Assembly (NCBI GenBank): GCA_025024175.1
Contig: QCXZ01000001.1
Location: 10,602,001-10,666,000 of the forward strand
Direction of reading: 5' to 3'
Source: Rhyzopertha dominica
Lineage: Eukaryota; Arthropoda; Insecta; Coleoptera; Bostrichidae
DNA: 64,000 nucleotides
Of this stretch, positions 34,693-45,966 are shown piece after piece. Each line of letters opens with the position of its first letter. Within the stretch, counting starts at the first letter, position 1. Both the position numbers and the translations under genes were made by a program. The notes under the pieces are model-generated. The model was not told the origin of the DNA. It did not search any database and worked only from the letters and a program-made list of their open reading frames with translations.

Positions 34693-36355
34693 ATGTCCCA
34701 GATTAGTCCCAAATTTAAAAGAATTCACCTAAACAAAGTCTGCAGAACCTGTTTAAGTGAAAGGGGCCATTTGCGAGAGATTTTTTCAACACGTATTCCA
34801 TTTATGATGGAAGCCTGTGCTTCTGTTCGAGTAAGCAGTCACAATATTATCACACTTGCTTAGTTGCTTATCATTCTTTTTTATTTAGGTCACTGAAGAC
34901 GATGGATTACCACCGCATATCTGTCTTTCCTGTTTCCATCAGATCGCAAAGTTATATGCGTTCAAGAACAAAATAGAAGAAAGCGACCATATTTTGAGAG
35001 AGTACATAAAACAAAACAAACTGAAAGATAAAGAACACAAGGAATATCTGGATATATTGGATATGGCAGTGAATGATGCACAGATAGAAGAAGAACAAAA
35101 GAATATCACTGACATGAGCGAAGATGACACACCACTGAGCGAACGGCAAGCCAAGATGGAACTGAAGAAAAAGAAGAGGTCCAAACGGAAAATAAAACAG
35201 GAAAATGATTGGTCAGGCAACGACGCAACGCAAATAAGCTGTGAGGTTAAGAGTGAAAGTGATTCTTTCACGTTTGATGAGGGCCCACCTCCTCTGGTTC
35301 CCCTGGCCTCCGCAGACGTCACACAAACTGACACAATTTGCACAATACGCATCTTACCGCAAGACGCACCTCCTTTGATACCGATTAAACCGCTCACTGC
35401 CCTAAAACCGAGTGAGATAGTGAACGCTTTAGGAGAATCACTTCAAGTACAGTCTGATTTGAAATTCCAGTGTAGCATGTGCAAAGAAGAGTTTTCTTCA
35501 CTCGTTTTGTTGAGAAGACACATCACGAATAATTGCCAACCGTCGGAACTGCAATGCAACATTTGCAAAAAGGAATTCAACGATCGCAAACGGCTAATCA
35601 GTCATTTGAAAGCACACACGGTGCCAAAGAACTATCGCTGCCGCATTTGTGGGAAGTGTTATCCAAGTCCGAGCACATTCCGCGTCCACATGCGCACCCA
35701 CACGGGAGAGCGTCCGTTCAAGTGTCAAATTTGTAATAAAGGATTTGTTAGGTGGGCAGGAGTAAGTAGCCACATGAGAACGCACAATTCCGTGAAGCCT
35801 TACGTGTGCAAAACGTGCGGGAGGGGATTTAAAATCCTGTCGAATCTGGAACGGCACAAGATCCTGCACACGGGGAATTTTCCTTATTGTTGCAATTACT
35901 GCGGGAAAACGTTCTCACAATCCGACAACCTGCAACTCCACATTCGTACCAACCACACCCACGAACGTCCGTATCTTTGCTCACAGTGTGGTAAGGGGTT
36001 CGTGAGTTCGACGCGACTAAATCGCCACATGTGGGTTCACAGCGGCTACAAGCCTTACCAGTGTAAGCAGTGCCCCAAGGCTTACTCGAATTCCAACGAT
36101 TACAAAAATCATGTCAACGCCCACACGGGGGCTGCCCATAAACCCTATGCATGTGAATCGTGCAATTTGAGGTTCTACCATCCATGCAGGCTCGCCAAAC
36201 ACATGAAGACGCACGAGTTTCCTTGCACGGAGTGTTTAAAGACTTTCAGCAGTGATGAGTTGCTGAACAAACACATCACAGAGAAACATATTCAGTTCTT
36301 CGATGATATGAAGCTACCCGTTTCTGTACAAGAAGTATTCGTGGACTATCAGTAG
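34693..36355 (+). CDS. ZAD-C2H2 zinc-finger transcription factor B (complete, two exons)
   Basis: Exons 34693-34830 and 34889-36355 give 535 codons. The start is the ATG at 34693 (MSQISPKFKRIHLNK). ZAD domain: CRTCLSERGHLREIF in exon 1, then GLPPHICLSCFHQI at the start of exon 2; the intron falls between the two Cys pairs, as in the neighbouring gene. An acidic and lysine-rich linker (residues 90-205; KKKKRSKRKIK may be a nuclear signal) leads to ten zinc fingers from about residue 205 to 510. The first ends in Cys (HITNNC, C2HC type); the others are C2H2, e.g. CRICGKCYPSPSTFRVHMRTH shortened here to its core, CQICNKGF, CSQCGKGF and CTECLKTF. Linkers include HTGERPFKC. Paralogous in layout to gene A, but its fingers are not interrupted by introns. 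Confidence 0.93.
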
Positions 36356-37685
36356 TTTTTTATTTGTATGGTGGGTGATTTAGTCTGCTGTGATTTAATA
36401 GGAATGAGTAAATAATATATAAAGTAATAATTATTAAAGAGTAAAGGGTTTAAGGGGATTCCTTCCTTTTCGTAACGGTAAATTGAGGATGCTGATGATG
36501 TAGAAAAAAATAACTGTCGAACGTAGCGTAAAAATTAATTGGGATATCACTTATCACGGTGGGCAGAGAATGATTGACAGGACCATAAAACCTCCATAAA
36601 CTGTAAATAGACTGTTGGGTTTGGACAATGCAGAAAGACAGCTTAGGTTCGCCTCTCTCAGAGTTTGCAGAGCAAATCATAATTCTTCAAATTTAGTATT
36701 CTAATCATCTTCTTCCAACACGTAGCACCATCATTATATGAAAATATTTTTTGATACTTCTTTGTTCTACATTACTTTTAATGTAGTTTCTGATGCTTCG
36801 TTGCGAGAGTTTTCGAACAATAAAACAAAACAAATAATTGTGACAAAGTACAATCCATGATCAGTTGATCATATGTGAGTAAAGCTATGGAATAAAAACT
36901 TAAATAAAAATATTTGATTTTTAAAAAATTGGCCAAACAAGTTAATTTTCTCTTTAAAAAGGTTACTATTAACAATCAAATTAAACATTTTTATTTTTTT
37001 TGTTTTTTAGTAGTGATCAAAATTTTTTTAATGGAAATCTAATAAATGTTTTTAACCATTTTGATAGATGTTTTTATTATCGAAATTGCAATAGGTACAA
37101 GAATATTGAATTTTACATAACAATCTTTTCGAATAAAATTCGCTCAGATAAGTAAACAACGTATGTACTAAATACTAACAAAAAGGAAATATACATTTTT
37201 TAACAAAAAAAGGTAGTCAATTCTTCTTTTCAACCCAATGTTCGAAATGCCAGTTGACCCTTTTATTGTTAACAATTTGATGTTTTTTGGTTAGTAAAAT
37301 ACAATTTACATTATTGATTTTTTAATAATATCTACTTTTACCACACCATTGTATTTAGGAATTACGCAATACTTTTGCAATACGTATTGGAAGCGAAGGT
37401 CATAAATTGTTGCTTGTTGTATTTCTACAACATTGCATTGAATTTGCAGTCTTCCTTTTTTTCCACAAATAACAATCAGAAATAAGTTCATCAAATATTT
37501 TGTTTTTTCTTCATATGATCATATTTGTACAATTATATTTGCAGCACAGTTGGTAAGTTTTACTAACTAGCCATGTACACTATTAATTTAACTGATTAGT
37601 ATATTATGTANAAATCTACTACTTTCGACACCAGCAATTGTTTATTAACAATTATTATTATTATTATGATATTTTCTCGGAATGA
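36356..37685. other. Intergenic, no gene recognised
   Basis: 3' flank of zinc-finger gene B followed by AT-rich DNA. Open frames here (e.g. 36450-36680 and 36778-36975, minus) have no motif. Confidence 0.4.
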
Positions 37686-37689
37686 TCGC

Positions 37690-38000
37690 TATTTCCAGAC
37701 AGATGTATTGGTAGGTGCAGAGTGATAGAATGATCAGCACATTCCCCTGATCTGATGCCGCTTGATATTTTCTTGTGGAGGTATCTGAAAAATCGTATTT
37801 ATACTGATCGGCCACATAATGCAGAAGATTTAAAAGGACGAATCAGGGCAGAAATTCGGAACTTACCTCCAAATATGCTACAAAGAATATTAGAAAACCT
37901 TTACTCAAGGCTGCATTACTGCCAGGAAGTAAATGTGGAACATTTTGAGCATCTTCTGTAATGTAAATCTGAAAAAATACTGTATTTTTCACGGGATCAT
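37690..38000 (+). mobile_element. 3' fragment of a DUF4817/mariner-type DDE transposase
   Basis: The frame 37755-37961 reads PLDIFLWRYLKNRIYTDRPH, then AEDLKGRIRAEIRNLPPNML, and ends CQEVNVEHFEHLL with a stop. This is the C-terminal third of the insect transposase type found decayed at 3875-5355 (which has PLDFFLLGAIKK and an HFEHVL ending). The catalytic core upstream is missing. Confidence 0.75.
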
Positions 38001-38469
38001 GTATTTCTTTTTTATTTTTTGGGTACCCGATTCACAATAAATTGATCAAAATAGAACAAACTATCACCAGTCAAGGAAAAATATAATTTTTAATGATGTG
38101 CATTTTGACCCCCCTTCCCATTAAAAAAAAAATGCAATTTGCGCCTTTATCTCGGAAAAAAATTTCCAGAAAATGCCTTTTAATCACCCATGGAGGCCCA
38201 TGTACAATTTCAGAAAAATCAGTCAAACAGAACCTGAAATATCCTGCTGGTTCCATACTTTGTAGCTACCCTGTATACAATAAAGCTGTATGTTATGTGT
38301 AATTGCACTCAGTAATAAGTGAATATTATTAAGCTGCATTACTGCTTTAATGTTGCAGCATACTGATATAGTGAGTGTATTTATCATTTTTGCTACTTCT
38401 GTTACTGCAGTAAGTTCATAGTGAAGGAAAAATTTTGTTGGCCTTTATTAATGTTTTGTGTGAAGTTTC

Positions 38470-39135
38470 AATTTTTGGAAGCATGAAAGGTAAGGTACAA
38501 GCTTGAAGTAATAACATATCACATAAAAAAATGGAACTAAATAAATAGTATAAGGCGAGACCACGTCTCACATAAACTTATGGGCATAGGTTGGCTCAAT
38601 ATGGAGAACCACAGACTATACTATTGCCTGTGATTTTTGAAGTCGCTGGAGAGCAGAGCTCCTAATTACTTATTGTGTAAATTGTCGTTTCGTGATGGTG
38701 CCCACCATGTCAACACACGTTCTAAAATGTTGATGACCATTCCTCGTCACATTTCTCATATGTTTTTACAAACTATTATAATAAGTATATAGGGTTTTAT
38801 GGACCAGGTGGTTCACAGAGTTTTAAAACCAAAATTTTTATGGAAATATTTAATAACCAGTCAGAAATCTATAAGTTTGGCTTTCCTCTCCTCTCATTCT
38901 TCTCTTTTCTAGCTTTCTTTTCTGTATTTCTATGTATTTTTCTTAGGTTAGATTAGTAGGTAGCTGAACAGGCCTAGAGTGGAAGACTCGTCAGTCAAGT
39001 ACTGAAATATGTGCTTTACTGGCGGAACTTCACCTATTGTCACTTTTTGAATATAGTTAATTATTATTTAATTTTACATATGTGAAATATAGAATTCTCA
39101 AATGGTGGCAATAAAGTTATTATTATTATCAACCG
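38470..39135 (+). mobile_element. LINE 3' end fragment
   Basis: Frames between 38560 and 38760 give DFEVAGEQSS, LLCKLSFRDGAHHVNTRSKM and LMTIPRHISHMF after correction for shifts. These resemble the C-terminal blocks of jockey/CR1-type LINE polyproteins. The copy ends with AATAAAG(TTATTATTATTATC) at 39111-39131, a typical microsatellite-like LINE tail, directly abutting the Penelope-like remnant. Confidence 0.6.
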
Positions 39136-39556
39136 GGAAAATATGCACCTTGATGAACAGCGACACAACATCGAAACTGACTTACTAGTGATCGTGAGGT
39201 TGGACTGCCAGGGTCTTCAACTTCTCGATGAAACATGTCGAATCCTTGATATAACTGGCTGTTTCCTATATGGGGCTGAAGGCAGTGCATCAGATGTTTA
39301 GCCGGAGCACATGTCGGTGAACCAATGGCGCTCACGATAGGTTGCAGGGGGACGTCTGGCTTGTGGGTTTCTGAAGAGACCTTTGATCTTTCAGAGGTAT
39401 GGTGGAATCCCTGATAAGCATGTTGGTTGTCTGCAATATTTTTGAAGTTGGGTAGCAGTGTAGCTTCTTGTAAGTTGCTGCATCTAATAGGTCCAGTATC
39501 ATCTGGGATGTCCAGTAGAACTGTTGCATTGCCCTTATCGGCAGAGAGTGTAACGA
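39136..39556 (-). mobile_element. Penelope-like element, downstream part (RT start), split by a LINE insertion
   Basis: Minus-strand frames starting at 39550 give NIVTLSADKGNATV, DIPDDTGPIRCSN, VSAIGSPTCAPAKHLMHCL and, after shifts, STCFIEKLKTL. These are the Penelope RT motifs (ADKGNATVV and the SxxGSPTYxLAKHL box). It continues the piece at 43105-43545 on the far side of the LINE. Confidence 0.78.
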
Positions 39557-42500
39557 TGTTCTTATTAATAATAATAATAATGGTTTATTCAGCCCAACAG
39601 AAAATTATTTCCTTTTTAGGACACCTTGTTTGATAGTGCTGTGACGTGCGTGTAGTGCTAATAAAAAAGGTTTGTGAGTTACGTGATCCTGCTCTAGGCA
39701 CAATAAACATAACCAATTTCAATAGCTCTGGGCAATAAACAATTCCATGTTTTATGTCATACAAGAACAATAAGCCTGAAAATTGACGTCTTACATAGAG
39801 GGAACTTATCTTTAATTCAGATTATGGGGATAACATTCTTCAAGGTAAATTCCATACTTCTTATAATATACATATTTACAAAATTTTTGTTAAATGCATT
39901 CCAGTCCATCTATATGAACGTGATAGAATGGTGACCACACAACAGAGCAATATTCTAATTTAGTTCTTACATATGCACCATACAACCTGATCAAGCATTT
40001 AGCACTGCTGAAATCAGCAGTACTACGCACAAAAAACCTAACAACTTCAACGCCTCTTGACATACATACTTAATGTGATGAACAAATGACAACGATGAAT
40101 CCATCAATACACCTAGATCCCTTATTACTGCACATCTATCTAAAGTTTGACCAGAAATACAGTTCTGCAACTGAATATTTGACAACTTACGTGAGAATGT
40201 TACTATCTTACATTTTTCAATATTTATACCAATTTGATTCCATAAACACCAGGATTCTAAGGAATTTAAACAGCTTTGCAAAACTAGACAATCATTATTA
40301 TTGCTAATTGGATTTAATATTTTCATGTCATCCGCATACAAGTAAACAGTACAGTGTGGACTTATACATTTAGTGATGTCATTGACATACATAATGAAAA
40401 GTAAAGGTCCTAAATTTGACCCTAAACAAACCCCACTGTTAACAGGGAAGGTGACCGATTTTGTATTCTTATATTCCACAAATTGCGAACGATTACATAA
40501 CATGGACTTTAAAATATTTATCAGGTTGTTATTTATGCCAAAACTTGCTAGTGTGTGCAGCAGGATTTTATGATTTACCTTGTCGAATGCTTTTGTAAAA
40601 TCTGTGTATATAACATCTACTTGTACATTTTTGTCTAAAAATGCTGAAATCTTCTGGGTAACGCTACATAAGTTAGTACAGGTTGACCTGTTCCTGACAA
40701 AGCCGTGTTGATTATCAATAATTGTTGGTGCAATATGGTTATAAAATTTTGCTGGTACAATGCTCTCAAAAATTTTAGCAAAATTAACTTCGATTGCAAC
40801 TGGTCTGTAGTTAGTAACATCGTCTTAGTGACCTGACTTGTAGACAGGAAATTTTTTGTAATTTTCTAAGCACTGGGATAAATATGTTTTTTAAGATCAA
40901 GTTGTACAAATGCACTAGTGGATCTGCCAGACATGTTATGCAGTCTCTAATAAAGAATGCTGGGATGCTGTCTACGCCCATCACAAAATTAGCTTTTAGT
41001 TTTTTCACTGCTGTTATAACATCTGACGAATTTATGACAAAATTGTGAAGCACGTTTCCACATTGGAGATCAGACACGTTAAGGATGTCGTCATCAAATA
41101 TGGGGTTGAAAACACCAACCGTATTTGCATCAGCACCACACCCACTACCACAATCCGGAACTACATCTGCACTATTAAAGACACTGCTGAAATATTCAGC
41201 AAACCATTCACATGGCCTGCATATTGGCCAGTTGTTTGTTATTGTACCTCATTTTAGTAGGGATGCAGCTATTAATTTTCTTTAATTTCATTTAGGACCA
41301 GATTTGCTTTGGGTCCGAAGTGATCTTACTTTCTGCTGTTGTTATGAATTCTTTATGGTCACTTCTGATGTCATTTCTAATCTTTAAACTCAAACGTTTA
41401 GCTAAATCTTTGTAACGTTGCATCTTATAGTTTTTGAACATTTTCCAATATGTGTCTCAGAGCTTCATATCAGCAATAGTTTTTCTCTTTATCCAAGGTG
41501 CATAATTAGGTGAGCAAGGTTTTTATTTTGAAACATGGCTGTCAAATAAAGCTAATATTTCTTCTTCAAGTACAGAAGACACTGTTATGGGGTTGCCAAT
41601 GTCAAAGAAGTTTGTCCAGTCTTTTACTGCTAAGTTAGCATATAAGTTCAAATACTCTCCTCTTTTGAAGTCATAAAAAAAGTCCTTTGTGGATGCACAA
41701 GCCGGTTCATCACAATCAAAAGTCTCTGCCACATCAGTAGTAACTTCTATTAATAAGGTTGGATGAAAAGTACCTTCCACTACCAAAGGTCTATAATGCC
41801 GAGTTACAAGGCAGTGTGAATCATCAGTTGATACAACAAGGTCCAAAGTTCTGCCAGAACAGTTTGTGATTTTGTTGCTCTGAATTAGATTATTAAAACT
41901 TAAAAATGACCATACAATATCAAACAGTGGTGTTGGACGCCGTGCCCACTGCAGCAGTCATAATATTCAGGTATATTAAAATCACCAGCAATTAGACACT
42001 TTCCTGCCATAATGTTGGTTTGCTCAATATATTCAAAGAGTGATTCTCTCTAGTGATGAAGACGGAGGAATATATATGTTAATTACATGCAAATAACAGT
42101 TGTAACCTAACTGCACTTTAACAATTAGCAAGCCAGTATTTATCACAGGCGAAGTTTCACATATAATCTCACAAGAATAGTGGGTGTTTATTGCAGTTAA
42201 GATTCCTCTACCTCGTTTACCACCAACTGATCTAAACATATAATACTGGTTTAAATTAAAATATTCACTTGATAGCATATCGTCTGCCAACCAGCATAAT
42301 AATATCATAGTCACAAGATTGGGTGTTAATGTAAAATTCAGTGGTTTTCGAGTTTAAGCCCCTTACATTTTGAAAAATCAATGATAGACTGCACTTCTTA
42401 TGCCGTTGGACTGATGTTAATTTTTTGGGGCATTGCTAGGGTTTGGCTGTGAGTTGACAATTTTTGGGATACCATTGAAATATCTTAAACGTATACTACT

Positions 42501-43105
42501 TTCTTTTTCTCTTCGTGCGTAGAACTCTTTTCTAATTTCCTAAGACATATTTTGTTGCATTTTAGTAAGGTCTCTATTGAAGTAAATATTATTTACAGAT
42601 TTTTGCCGAATCAGTTTATTTACAAGGGCAGGAGAATTTAATTCCACCTTCAATACTCTGGATCTGCCATGGACTGCTTTTCCTAATCGATAAGTTGAAA
42701 CAATCTGGTAATCCTTCTCCTTGGGAATTATGGATGAAATAATTTTCTTTATGGTATTAAGATCTGTTATTTTTTGTTGACTCAGGTCACCAATTGATTC
42801 TGGAACTCCAGAAACCACAACATTGCTGGAGCGACGAATCCTGTCAGCAGCCTCCTCAATCACAGTTTCCTTGCTATTATCAGCTGAGCACATACAAGGA
42901 CTGTTCTCTTGTTGTTTTTCAGATCTGATAGTTTCCATTTCTTCACGGAGTTTTTTGTTCTCATCCAAAAGCTTCTCGATAACTTTTTTCATATTTCCAA
43001 CAACTCTCGACAAAGAATCCACAGACTGCTGTAGGTTCATTATTACATTTTTGTTCACTTCATCCAACAGAAGTGTTGAGGCACTTCGGTCACAACACTT
43101 CTTTT
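39557..43105 (-). mobile_element. Near-full-length but broken non-LTR retrotransposon (jockey/CR1-type)
   Basis: Coding order on the minus strand. An ORF1-like protein with a long coiled coil (43067-42540; VVGNMKKVIEKLLDENKKL) has the LINE ORF1 block RRSSNVVVSGVPES and RLGKAVHGRSRVLKVEL. Next is an endonuclease remnant (about 42314-41500; KRGRGILTAINTHYSC, VINIYIPPSS), then an RT domain (41077-39991; FVMGVDSIPAFFIRD, then GVCLGSNLGPLLFIMYVNDI and VYLYADDMKI with the intact YADD box, DLGVLMDSSLSF). The 3' end is an (ATT)n tail at 39570-39590. Frameshifts separate the domains. It is inserted inside a Penelope-like element. Confidence 0.85.
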
Positions 43106-43545
43106 TTCAGCACAGGCAATATGGCCCAAGACCCTTCGTAACGCCTTTCGTTCATCCCGGCTGACATTACTCTTTGGAGGCTTAGGATGCAGTATAATTC
43201 GGGCTGTTTCCCTGTGAATTTCCTCGGTGGTGTCCTGTGGCAAGTTCCTAATGCTGCTCTCGATCCCAGTAATTATGGTCTTCACAGGGACTCTCAAAGG
43301 GGTGACTGCAAAAATTTCCAGCCTTGGCCAAAATAGATGTTTCCGCAGGATTCAGCTAGTAGATAGTTTGATAGGTTCACTACCATAGGTTGTTCTTGAA
43401 GGGTCGGTGGTGGCCGCTTTGTGCTGCTACATTGGCATACGTCAACGATCTCGCCATCAGTCATCGTTCAGCAGCCGAGGATGTAACAACGCTTACCATC
43501 CAACGGACCACAGCTTATAAGCCCGGATACATGCCATGTATAATT
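43106..43545 (-). mobile_element. Penelope-like element, upstream part (5' of the RT domain)
   Basis: Minus-strand reading gives VVNLSNYLL, AKAGNF, then MRVPVKTIITGIESSIRNLP and KPPKSNVSRDERKALRRVL. These match the conserved region before the RT in Penelope-like polyproteins (NLS-x-EERKALKxL, followed by ADKGNATVV). The expected ADKGNATV follows only after the LINE, at 39550. Confidence 0.72.
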
Positions 43546-44490
43546 TGAATCCAGCCGTGAAAGCCTACATAACTAAGTGTTTTGCTTTATTTTTTAAATA
43601 AAGTTATCACAACCTTTCATACTTGGATTCTTTTATACTTAATTGCCATAAGCTGGCATCATTAATTGAAAACATTAAAATCTTGAGCTTGACAGTTGAA
43701 AATGGAGTACAATAAATTTTATTTCCAAAGGTCGATTCCCCTAAGAATTAACACTGCAAGGATCCCATTGAACCTCACCTTTGCAACGGGTTACAAGCCG
43801 CACAACTTGTTAATGGTGGACTGCTAACAAATACAGAAAAAAGAAAAATTAGAGCTGGCTATTTAGTATTAGGTATTGGCTGATACTATCATAATCTGAT
43901 AATCTGGAATATAGGTGAAAATCATCAAAAAGAATCTATCCTGTTTNCTAGGTGTATAGTTTATACTGTAAAGATTTATAAAACGTGAATATGAAAATTA
44001 AAATGTTCCATATTTGGGAACATTTCTGTAAATGTAGACGACAGTAAATTCGCTAAATGCAATTACTGCCACAAACAATATTCATGTGGTTGTTCCAATA
44101 AACGTTATCGTAACATATTTTTTTTTATTTCTCAGAATTCTGAGATTATAATAATTAGATATCTGAGATTAAAATCAGAATTCTGAGATTAAAATTGGAA
44201 TTCTAACATTAAATTTTAAGTCAAAATTTGAAAAATAAAAATATTACATAGCCCTATTACGCCTTCATAAACTTAGCAAATATTTGAAGTATAATGCATT
44301 TATGAAGAAAGATAACCAGTCTGGTAAAGAACATTCACTAATCAGCAACTCTTTGGATTACAATTGGGTATTATCACTTTTTTTGAAATTTATGTAAAAT
44401 GAATATTGAAGTGCATATATATCGTATGTCGTGTTAAAAAAAACAAAAAATATTTGTAGGTAGAGAATTTCAGGTCTGAAATTCGAATCT
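43546..44490. other. Intergenic, no gene recognised
   Basis: AT-rich; contains an N at 43947 and a short tandem of TCTGAGATTA/AATTCTGAGATT words near 44135-44200. No coding motif. Confidence 0.4.
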
Positions 44491-44494
44491 CAGG

Positions 44495-45487
44495 AGTCAC
44501 CGCCAAAACGCTTCTATCGAAGGTTATTCAACTTGTGACGACAAGTGTCATGTAAACATTACCGGGGAGTGTGCTGTTTAATGGTGTAGTATCATTCTTG
44601 TATTGAAAAAGCTTTTGTGTGGTGTTTATTGAAAGGACGATGTAAGAGGTCGCACCAAAAAGTGATTTGTGTAGTTTTACAAGCATCTATTGTGAATTGA
44701 AAANAAAACAAGTATTGTTTTGTACATGGTTATAAAAGTATTTAAGTCAGTACAGCTAACAAAATTTTTGTAACCGTTCCTCAAGATTATCAATGTATGA
44801 AAAAGTTGTTTAAGACCCCTAGACGTGATATGCCGTATTCGCAAAGTTTGTTTTTGTGTTATGAAGATCATCCTAATTCTTACTGTAAGTTGTATTATTC
44901 TTTTTGGGGTTATATTTGTTTACCATTCAGTTTCCATTTTGTTATAGCTTGAAGAGGATATGAAAAATTATATGCGTTTTAAGTTGAAAGAGTAAAATAT
45001 TATAATAAAGAACGACGTTGCTCCCCATATATTCGACTGTTAACCAGACCGGAAACGAGCCGCAAGAGCCAAGAAAATAAATGGCAATTTATATTTATTC
45101 TGAGCACTAAAATAAATGTCAAGTTTAAGGTACATTTTTGATTCTTACATTTTTATGTTTACAAATAATATGTTTCTAACAACCAACTGTGATCAAATTA
45201 TCAATGCTACGTTAATTTAATAAAAAGTTCACTTATGCTGTATCTCCGCCGCGTTGAACCGCTGTACACAAATTCCATAACAATGAACATGCCTTCAGAA
45301 GTCATAACTCATAAGTATTTCACTTTTTCTTGGGGTATTTTAATTCACTTGTCACAAAATTAACGCAAACAACAAACTGATAAATTGACGGGTTGAGGCT
45401 GACGCGCTAACCCCAGATGTAAACAAGCGGCCATTTGCAAGACACCTGACGTCACGGCCAATATGTTCGCGTTTTGGCGGTCCCTTT
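44495..45487 (+). mobile_element. THAP-domain transposon-like element
   Basis: The short inverted ends ACCGCCAAAACGC (about 44499) and GCGTTTTGGCGGT (about 45469) flank a two-exon THAP remnant. Exon 1 (about 44700-44884) reads VTVPQDYQCMKKLFKTPRRD, then SLFLCYEDH, the C-terminal half of a THAP finger. Exon 2, after an AG at 44946, reads LEEDMKNYMRFKLKE and then VAPHIFDC after a frameshift, which resembles the region following THAP domains in P-element/THAP9-like proteins. The N-terminal Cys pair is damaged. No transposase catalytic core is present, so the element is non-autonomous or decayed. Confidence 0.6.
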
Positions 45488-45966
45488 AAATATTCACATT
45501 TTTAATATTAAAAATACACGTTACAATTCATTTTTTCGAATTTATAAGCTGTCACAGCTGTTTTGTGGATTAGATGCTACCTATTAATATGCAATTTAAT
45601 AAAATATAAATACATGGCAAATACCCAATTACTGTTTTTTAGACGGTAAGGACATACTTTGCACAATATCTAACAAATCTATTATAATACACTCCAATGG
45701 ATGATTGGAATGTATAATACATTCCAGTATTTTATACATACACATTATGATGCATTATATTATTAAAAAGTATCATTATCAGAGGGTGATATCAGAAGTA
45801 TCAGTATCGATATCAGAAATGTGGCATCTAAAAAAATTGAGTCCTGGAGGTATGCAAAATGTTTAATATACTTAAGTAAACTCATTACAAAACAAAACAT
45901 AAAACACATCAAAGCTAAAAACATACATATATGTCGTTATAAGTAAAACTTCTTTAAAATACACAG

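Noticed and set aside
34939..35397. 152-codon minus-strand frame
   Set aside because: Shadow of the zinc-finger gene B linker exon.
41045..41285. Short plus-strand frames in the LINE
   Set aside because: The minus strand there reads as LINE endonuclease-RT linker; the plus frames are shadows.
44135..44205. TCTGAGATTA tandem words
   Set aside because: Only three to four irregular copies; too little to call a real satellite.
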